This document shows, in pieces, positions 56,940 to 64,000 of a stretch of 64,000 nt of DNA. The notes beneath the pieces were generated by a model. It saw nothing but the letters and a program-made list of their open reading frames with translations. It did no database searches and was not told the DNA's origin. The DNA is taken from positions 186,001 to 250,000 of the forward strand of contig WACJ01000073.1 in NCBI GenBank assembly GCA_008973525.1, given 5' to 3'. Within the stretch, counting starts at the first letter, position 1, and every line of letters starts with the position of its first letter. The DNA is from Stenopsyche tienmushanensis (lineage: Eukaryota; Arthropoda; Insecta; Trichoptera; Stenopsychidae). The translations under genes were made by a program, and so were the position numbers.

Positions 56940-57290
56940 AGTTTCCTTGCTTTGATGACAAGCTCGTTCTACTAGCATGTCCGGGGTCGGAACTGCGGGA
57001 GCGGCAGTGCTTTCTCTTCCTAGCAGCTTCTCGTGCTGCTTTCTATGCAGCATATTATTTAGAGCAAATTAGCCCTTTATTTGTTTCAGGAAAATCTAAA
57101 TTCACACAGAATTATATATCAGACTTTAAAAACACACATCCAACAACAAGAATTAATCGGAAAACAAATAACGAGTATTTAAAGTATTCGACTGTAAAAT
57201 AATCGACAACACTCAATAGTGTTTATCACTAGGAGGAAATAAATTAAAAGGTTCGATCCGTATTTGGTAGCCGGTAGCACATCCGTCTTT
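56940..57290. repeat. dispersed repeat, copy 1
   Basis: GTCGGAACTGCGGGAGCGGC, AGTGCTTTCTCTTCC and AGGAGGAAATAAATTAAAAG correspond to 58100-58300 in the same order. Confidence 0.5.
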
Positions 57291-58079
57291 ATCCGTATTT
57301 TCTATTTTGTTTCCGCTTCCTCCACACATTCAGGGATGCATTAATGAGGGTGTTTAATGGGCACATAAGCTATCACATTAATATTGTCCAACCCCACAAA
57401 TAATCCCGCTTTGCATGAATTTATTCCCGCTAATAATTTATGTATAATACTTTTTACCTCCTTTTTCGGAACCAACTGTATTCGCTTGATTATTTTTCAC
57501 TCACTTTTCGGAAACGAGACGAAGGTCGCTTATATCTCTTCCGTCGTCCCAATGAAAATAACGATTATTTCTGGCCCTCAGACCTATTAGACTAAATGGC
57601 AGAATGGATCTAGAAAATTCGGTCGCACTATTCGGGACCGACTTTCGTTCATCGGGCAGTTTTCACCCCACCGAAAAAGGCTTCGACCGAACTCCGAGGG
57701 GTGCTTCGCCTTCAAAAGTACAGCCTTGGGTTCGCTCAGAAAGTAATTCGTTCGCTTCTTTATCTGCGCACTTTGTTTTTACAGTGTTGGCATTTACTAG
57801 GCGGAATTCCATTGTAATTATTTTGGTCGCAAAACTGCCACCGTTCAACGGTAAATATTAAACTTGTACACGAAATTTATGTACTTTTTGAAGTATTTCG
57901 TTCGGAAAACTATGACTCAAACAGTATGATTTAATACCTCATGCCAGAGGCTGGCAAACTTTTTCTTTAGTAAGTAAATAGTATAAATTATGTGGACCTC
58001 GAGAGCCCTATTTAGATATTTTTATCATAAGAAGAAATGAATATCTTCATGTTTTGATAATATACACGGTACATATTTT
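57291..58079. other. TE-poor intergenic block
   Basis: 57290-57900 is unique, of mixed composition, with an 85-codon plus frame (57604-57861) lacking any domain. Possible regulatory DNA; not proven. Confidence 0.35.
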
Positions 58080-58300
58080 TTTTAGCACAATACAAGTAAG
58101 GTCGGCACTGTGAGAACGACAGTGCTCTCTCTTTCTCTCGCAGCCTTGCATGCAGCTTCCAATATGCATATGCGGAATATATGCCGCTGGAACTGTAAAT
58201 TGCACAGTTCCATATAAATATGTTTGTATATTTTATCACTACCATAGATTGTAAAGAATGTCTATCAGATTCATCTCTCGGAGGATATATAAATTAAAGG
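58080..58300. repeat. dispersed repeat, copy 2
   Basis: GTCGGCACTGTGAGAACGAC, AGTGCTCTCTCTTTC and CGGAGGATATATAAATTAAA. See 56940. Confidence 0.5.
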
Positions 58301-59437
58301 CTAGTAGGAAGATTCATCATCAAACACGCGTTTTAAAGACATCTTTTATTATCCAATAATCATGCTTTTATAGTATTAGATTTGCATATTCCACGCATGC
58401 ACATAATTTACAATCAATCTTGCTTTGATACCGAGTTTCTTTATTCTGTCAATTAGCACAGTTTTTGTATTTATATTTATTTTTCAACACTCTGGAAAAA
58501 CTCTGCAAGATCTACTATCGTGCTGGTAATTATAGTTGTATCGTTCGCCGATCTGAGATTGTGTATTTTTTCTCTACAATTTTATTACCGTCGTTCGTGT
58601 TTTCCAGAGCTTTTCATTAATTTTAATAACACACAAGGGTTTTCATACCAACGTATTTCAGATAAGATATCTCATCCTTTGCGATTTAACCCTCAATACA
58701 ATGACTGTATAAAATTTTGAAGCCTAATGAATTCATGGTTATTCAACAGGTAAATTTGTGTGTTTTCCATATTTCGGGAACGGTAATTAAATCATCTTCA
58801 ACAGCCTTCGTCAAAATGTAATTTGTTGAGATAATGTAATATTGTGCCATGTTATAATTGAAGAACCAAAAATTAATATTCAATCAGTAGGCTCACATAT
58901 TAATACGTAAGAGCTTTCGTTTTTCAATTGAATGGTGAATAAAATTAGTCTAGTTAACTTTGGATCAATAGATAGACAATTTACGATCTTTTTAAAAAAC
59001 AAGTTGACGCATGTTCATCGTTCTTTCTCTATATAATTTTTGGTAACAAGCCAAAGAGCATTGAATCTCTTGAGTAACTTTGTCGATTCTATCCATGATA
59101 TAATCAGTATTATCCTGATTCCACAGTCCAAAGCTTGTTGCAAAGATGAAGAATATTTTTCATCATTATTTGCGATTTTAAGAAGATCTACCCGACATGT
59201 AGTGATGGATTTATGTTTCGGAGAAGAACTATAGGCACGCCAATTACCAGTGTTAAAATACCCAATTCAAAGATATTTTTATACAACTAACTATTACCCG
59301 GCGCGTTGCTGCCACAGAAGTAATAAGTCTAAAAATATGGTTTAAAATTTGAAAGAATTGGTGTTGTTTAATTAGAAATGATAAAAATAATTAAAGTAAT
59401 TTTATTTTGTTGTTGTTTATTTTAAATTTTAACAAAC
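58301..59437. other. intergenic, nothing identified
   Basis: AT-rich with a CTATTACCCGGCGCGTTGC motif at about 59290 that resembles ends of some insect repeats. No gene. Confidence 0.4.
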
Positions 59438-60098
59438 ATACTGTAGCGTGGAGGCATACGTAAATTATTAAATATAGAGTGCATGCGGCGAAATCCATGG
59501 GATTCCGCCGTTGCCAGTCCATATGGTCAAAAATACCGCTATAAGGGCTGGAGCGACGCCTCTCCGTGTAGATAAGAACGCTGGCGTCGGGTTTAGAGAT
59601 AAGGAAGGGTGCTGGCTTCAATTGCCAGGTAGAAATGAGACACTCTTCTGCCAAATCATGAAGTTTTTAGTTAGTTCCTGAACGTCGACCGACCAACATC
59701 TCTTCGGGGACTTGGTCTGTAGAAGCCTCCACGTACACGTCGCCGGATTGTTCATAGTATACGCCATTACCATCCACGACTGTTGTGCTCCGTATTTTGA
59801 ATAAATACATGCGTTGAGCCAACATATTGTGTATCCATTATATATCCCTGCGGAGCTCCTGTTCCTGGAATCCCGTCACCGAACGAGTTACAGAATCCTG
59901 ACCGTCGTTGATCAGCGCCAGAACGACATTCGGAGCCACCCATTACATCTCCGTACTGTGGTCGCTTTTCGAAGCGATCCCTCGCGGTTTTGAGCGTCTC
60001 TCCGGTGCGGATCTCGCGTCTGAAGAACGCGATAACATAATCGCAGCGACGTAGATAACGGACCGCCTTGTGTCAGCGAGGGGTCTACGTTACAATAC
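59438..60098 (+). mobile_element. solo LTR with 4-bp TSD ATAC
   Basis: TGTAGCGTGGAGGC at 59442 to GTCTACGTTACA ending 60094, flanked both sides by ATAC (59438-59441, 60095-60098). 653 bp, TG...CA, GC-richer than its surroundings, with AATAAA at about 59799. No internal coding region. It interrupts an ACAAAC / ATTGATTTTTATATA LINE-type tail. Short open frames inside it are not genes. Confidence 0.8.
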
Positions 60099-60390
60099 AA
60101 ACATTGATTTTTATATATAAAATCTACTGCAAGTTAATTATACTATACCTATATTATTTAAGAAAGTATAAAAAATAAGTTGGCAAAGTTTTATCGCAAT
60201 CGAATGAACGGTATGGCAGCGCATTAAATACAGACAAACAAACATTGATTTTTATATATTAAATTATTCCTATGTTACTGGCAGAATTCTTAGCAATAAG
60301 CGGACGAAGTTTTTTTGCAATCTGATGAACGGTATGATAGCGCATTTCGAACGAACAAATCCTAATTAATTTTTATATAATAGAAAATTA
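60099..60390 (+). repeat. two tandem LINE-type 3' tails
   Basis: TTTTATCGCAATCGAATGAA then CGGTATGGCAGCGCATT and ACAAACATTGATTTTTATAT, followed by GCAATCTGATGAACGGTATG and CCTAATTAATTTTTATATAA. Same family as 8480. Confidence 0.75.
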
Positions 60391-60780
60391 GAATAAATTA
60401 TATTTATATTTTGTTCGTGTGTTTAAGTGTCATTTAATCAATGCATTAACATACTATTTATATCAAAAAGTCACTTTTTGAATTTCATCACGCTGATATA
60501 CGTACCACATATTGAAAACCACTGTTTTGTTTAAATATATCGATGCATCGTGCTCTTTTGTAGGCATCACTAAAATTTCGTTTCAAACTTAACTGGTTTA
60601 AGAACTATATCAATAGAGTTTAATTAATTTCTTACGTATGCATGGCATTATCGCCTCTCGGCATAGTTGACTAAAGGCTTATTTTACCTTAGCAAGACTG
60701 GATCGGACACCGCGACACCCAACTTTGCGCTGACATCCAGAAGACATTCATTTTTATATATATTTAGATTAGATAGGATA
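60391..60780. other. AT-rich sequence ending in another tail-like word
   Basis: 60740-60770 ends CATTCATTTTTATATATATT, like the LINE tails. No gene. Confidence 0.45.
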
Positions 60781-61433
60781 AGCGAGGTCCTAATATAAAA
60801 TGTCCTCACAAATGAGAAAATAATTACGAAGGAATCAAGCAAAGATTTGATGAATGTCCTTTAAAAAATGTGGATCTTCTTAATTCATAATTTGAACCGC
60901 AGTGATTACTGTAACATAGAGTGATAGATTTTTAGCCATCCTAACCATTTCGATGGATGTTTTCGGTGCGCCTGAACGGCTCAGCATCTTAACGACCCGC
61001 CATATCTGACACCAGTGTAACGTAGTGTACAGGAAGCCACAGAAAGCATAAATATTTTCATTTAAACTTCAGAGAGCTCATTTTAAACATTTTTCTTCTT
61101 CATTTAGGGACTTAATGAACTTATTGAGATATGTGTTAAAATAAAAATATTTTTCAGTATCTTTGAACATATTTTTTTCAAAGTCAAACTAAGTGGTTTT
61201 ATGAACAATTTACGCCTTGAATTATTCAAGGTTAGCCATAAGACTTAGCATAAAAAACTAAATCCAAGTAAAGGTATTCAATTGAAGCCTGGGGGGTTGT
61301 TTTGTGGGAACTTTTTATGTACGCCCAAGATAACTATTATTTGCTTCGACGTTCATAGTTCGGCTAACAGGGATGTAAAAAGCGTCAAACGTTTTTTGCC
61401 CGATTGCCCTAATGGCCTCCATAAAAAAACATT

Positions 61434-61436
<3 letters not shown>
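60781..61436. other. intergenic with LTR/PBS junction
   Basis: 61007-61022 on the minus strand reads ACGTTACA then C TGGTGTCAGATATGG, an LTR end plus tRNA-Leu-type primer site like those at 2738 and 47085. The rest is unassigned. Confidence 0.45.

Positions 61437-61470
<34 letters not shown>
61437..61470. repeat. (TA)n microsatellite
   Basis: About 16 uninterrupted TA units. Smaller TA runs occur at 55151, 47459 and 61676. Confidence 0.95.
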
Positions 61471-61473
<3 letters not shown>

Positions 61474-62799
61474 ATAATATTCCGCGAATCCGTATAAAAA
61501 TACCGGGGCAATTATTTTATAATTAGTTCGCAGACTAGTAATAAGTGCAACCCCTGCTATTATGCACAGCCCTATATGCACTTAAGCGCCATTTGATCCT
61601 ATCGCGCTCCAAGGGGTAAAAAAATTCACCGTAGAAAAATAGCATAATCACTCAGAGCTAAGCTGAAATAACCAATATATATATATATGAAGACCTTCGT
61701 CCTTATCGCCTGGCGTCACGTCATTTTCGTTCTAAAATTCACACCTCCGCGGGTCAAAATTTAAATCGGCGCTTAAAATTTTCATATCGGGTCGAATCCG
61801 GGTTCGTTAAATTTTAAGGCCTTTCGCGTTATTAGAGGCGCTGGGACCGCCCGTAGTGGGTTATTTAGAATTTATAATGCCTACTTTATTTCCAGTCGAA
61901 AAATTCGCTTTGTACAATAAATTCGCGCATAAGTTCGCTTTTGAAAACGCAAAGGAGGAAGGAAGAAGATCGTCGGTTTTTTCTTCTGTTGCGAAATTTA
62001 CATTTGGGTCGCGATCCATGTTTTCTTTCAATTAAAGGAAACCCATTCATTTTGCTATGCCTATTTCGCTATGGAAATTCGCACAGTCGGCGGCGCGAAA
62101 GAATAATGTTTCTTGTCTGAAACAAAGAACATTGCAGAATCAAAATGATTAATGGCGAGCCTCGTTGCAAAGTTTCACTGTTTTTATATGATTTCAGACC
62201 TTTTACGCTTTTATTATTCCTACTGCACATTTCCTGGCGGAATACTGCAAGGTCGAGCATATGCTTTCTGTACGTATTATGTGAATGATTTATTGTGACA
62301 CGAGAAATAAATGGAAAATGGGGGCATTATTTCAAGGAATCGAAGTTCATATTTCAAAGTTGGATTTTCCATCCTTGAAGAATCGTGACATCCATTTAGA
62401 ACGAGTGAGTTCTTGATAAAACCTAATTTAATCCTACGCAAACTTTGCGCCGTCGGGTTAAATTATACCCGAAGAGACAAAAACGATGTGTTGGATATAT
62501 AATATTTTTATAAAATATCTTAAAAAAAGAAAAAAAAAAGAGTTTTATAATGTTTTAATGTCATTAATACTTATAATCCTTTAATAGGGGCAACATTTTA
62601 GCAAGTTCATGTCTGTCTATACATTTTAGTAGAATATTTAATAACTTTATTTTTTCACCGGAATGAAAATGGGAACTGAACCTATTCGAATATATTGGTT
62701 TTATCGGTTCGGTATACGTTTTACGCTAAATAATGTTTGAATGATTTTTGTGTTCATATAATATTTTACCTTCGCCGTTCTTATGCAGATTTTGTTTGA
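61471..62799. other. intergenic; TE-poor block
   Basis: 61690-62480 is unique, GC-moderate (CGGGTCGAATCCGGGTTCGT; CAGTCGGCGGCGCGAAAG). No coding feature. The rest is AT-rich. Confidence 0.4.
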
Positions 62800-63105
62800 T
62801 TGTATTCATATATAATATTGTATTCTATACTCTATGTTCATCCTCTTAATTGTCCTATTAAATCAATAATATTGTTACCAATCCAAATACTAGCTTGCAG
62901 TCGTAACCTTAGAATACCAATACATCGTCGATATATATTGAAGTGTCAGCGGTCTGAAAGACGGACCGTTTGGACACACAGATCTTGTGGCAACTCTCTC
63001 ATCTTTTAAGGCATTTAGGACTTTTGCATAAGTTATGGAGAGAAATGCATCCCCAAGGCTTTCTACGATCTCCATGATCACGACCCCCCCCCCCTCCCCA
63101 AAAGC
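62800..63105. other. unassigned, with poly-C run
   Basis: A 63-codon minus frame (63081-62890, SLGDAFLSITYAKVLNALKD) looks protein-like but belongs to no family I recognise. C-run at 63085-63098. Confidence 0.35.
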
Positions 63106-63900
63106 TAGTCAACGTTACAATAAATTATAAAATCTATTTATTGCACATGACTCAAATTCCGAACGAGCTTTCAAATTCCAGCGTGAGCTTAAGAATTGCA
63201 TGTCTTCATATCACGAACTGCATAAAAAATATTAGTTAATCTTCGCAAAGTTTTTTTATGCGATTTTTGCTACATTTCATTACATTGATTTGAAGTTATG
63301 CGGTTTTCAAAAATAATGCGATCTATCCATCATTTTTCCATAGAGCACAATTTTTTTTTATGCGAATGCGCATTAAAAAAATCTAAAATTAACACTAGTG
63401 CAAGTTACAATCGTTCAATTCATCCATATTTAGAACATCCAAATGTAAAAATAGTGTTTCTTCCACTTAACACGACATGTTTGATTCAGCCATTAAATCA
63501 GAGTATCATTTCTACTTTTAAAAAGTATTATATTAAGAACGCTTTTTCTACTATACTTTTCTCAAAATTATGTCGCTTGAGGATATTTGAATAATATTAT
63601 TGGTTTGATGTTATATGACGGTAAAGAAACAGAAGACGATATTAAAGTGGAAGAAACTCCTGCCCCTTTTACTGTAGAGTTTTTACAAGAAGCTAGTCAA
63701 CTTTCAGAACGAGCTTTCAAATCCAGTGCAAGTTTAAGAATTGCATGTCTCCATATCACGAACCGCATAAAAATATATTGGTTAATATTCGCAAAGTTTT
63801 TTTATGCGATTTTTTACGGCGATTTTTGTTACATTTCATCGCATTGATTTGAAGTTATGCGGTTTTTAAAAATAACAGAACCTATACCTCCGTCTTCTAT
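63106..63900 (+). mobile_element. Tigger/pogo transposase remnant with duplicated 3' part
   Basis: 63400-63594 encodes HPYLEHPNVKIVFLPLNTTC, LIQPLNQSIISTFKKYYI, the Tigger catalytic tail (PLD changed to PLN). 63640-63760 gives EETPAPFTVEFLQEASQLSE. 63160-63330 repeats 63690-63880 (GAACGAGCTTTCAAAT; AAGTTTTTTTATGCGATTTT; GATTTGAAGTTATGCGGTTT), so the 3' part exists twice about 560 bp apart. Dead. Confidence 0.75.
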
Positions 63901-64000
63901 GTAGTTCAAGTTATTTTTATGCGGATTTTTTATATGCGACTCCCCGTAGAACGTATTTATTGCATATGCGAATGGTTGCCTATGTAATAGCTCTAAAATA

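Noticed and set aside
59391..60100. Minus frames of 87 and 62 codons
   Set aside because: They lie in and at the edge of a solo LTR defined by TG...CA and a 4-bp duplication.
61437..61470. CRISPR-like or functional tandem array
   Set aside because: Plain TA microsatellite; no spacer-repeat structure anywhere in the window.
62890..63081. Protein-like 63-codon minus frame, and a possible IYIDDVLVF polymerase motif in another frame
   Set aside because: The motif is isolated, followed by a stop, and lacks the neighbouring reverse-transcriptase blocks; likely chance.

Overview
The window is a piece of a eukaryotic, almost certainly insect, nuclear chromosome. It is AT-rich, has GT-AG introns mostly 69-115 bp long, and is littered with mariner, Tigger/pogo, hAT, LINE, SINE and LTR-element remnants. 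The order and species cannot be fixed from the sequence. There are no bacterial-style operons, CRISPR arrays or phage.

Left third (about 1-27 kb) is the genic part. (i) A plus-strand gene from 1716 to 13309 is the 3' portion of an outspread/M-RIP-type gene (PH domain followed by a very long coiled-coil protein). I place 11 coding exons, 1,738 codons, with continuous reading frame across every junction; its 5' exons lie left of the window. (ii) A small three-exon gene (16692-17222) encodes a 117-aa secreted, cysteine-containing protein. (iii) A minus-strand gene (26252 down to 17343) has 13 coding exons that splice phase-perfectly into a 978-aa all-helical protein, perhaps of the MEI1 family. 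It is convergent with (ii), only 120 bp apart. All but two of its introns are 69-115 bp. One is 4.9 kb because it is packed with nested transposons: a LINE fragment, a Tigger transposase remnant split by a hAT with a perfect 8-bp target duplication, which in turn contains a mariner, then an opposite-strand LINE.

Right two thirds (about 27-64 kb) has almost no convincing coding sequence. It holds a GC/CpG-rich block at 31.6-31.9 kb that could be a promoter/first exon, one weak two-exon candidate for a small secreted peptide (42843-43234), and many transposon relics. These include mariners at 29.6, 34.7, 37.5, 48.9 and 55.9 kb; a Tc1/mariner relic at 40.5 kb; ZBED-type hAT relics at 41.6 and 55 kb; Tigger relics at 38.2 and 63.1 kb; a solo LTR with target duplication at 59.4 kb; two LTR/primer-binding-site junctions; a tRNA-derived SINE; and repeated LINE-type 3' tails. 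Between them lie stretches of unique, mixed-composition sequence that look like intergenic or long-intron DNA, possibly with regulatory elements.

The most noteworthy points are the two genes recovered by hand-splicing, the nested-transposon intron, the CCA-bearing tRNA-Leu 3'-half fused to an LTR-like junction, the pair of inverted 385-bp palindrome-rich repeats that each disrupt a different transposon, and an inverted duplicated block at 30.7/31.2 kb whose two arms keep a similar reading frame. No wholly new multi-gene system was evident.
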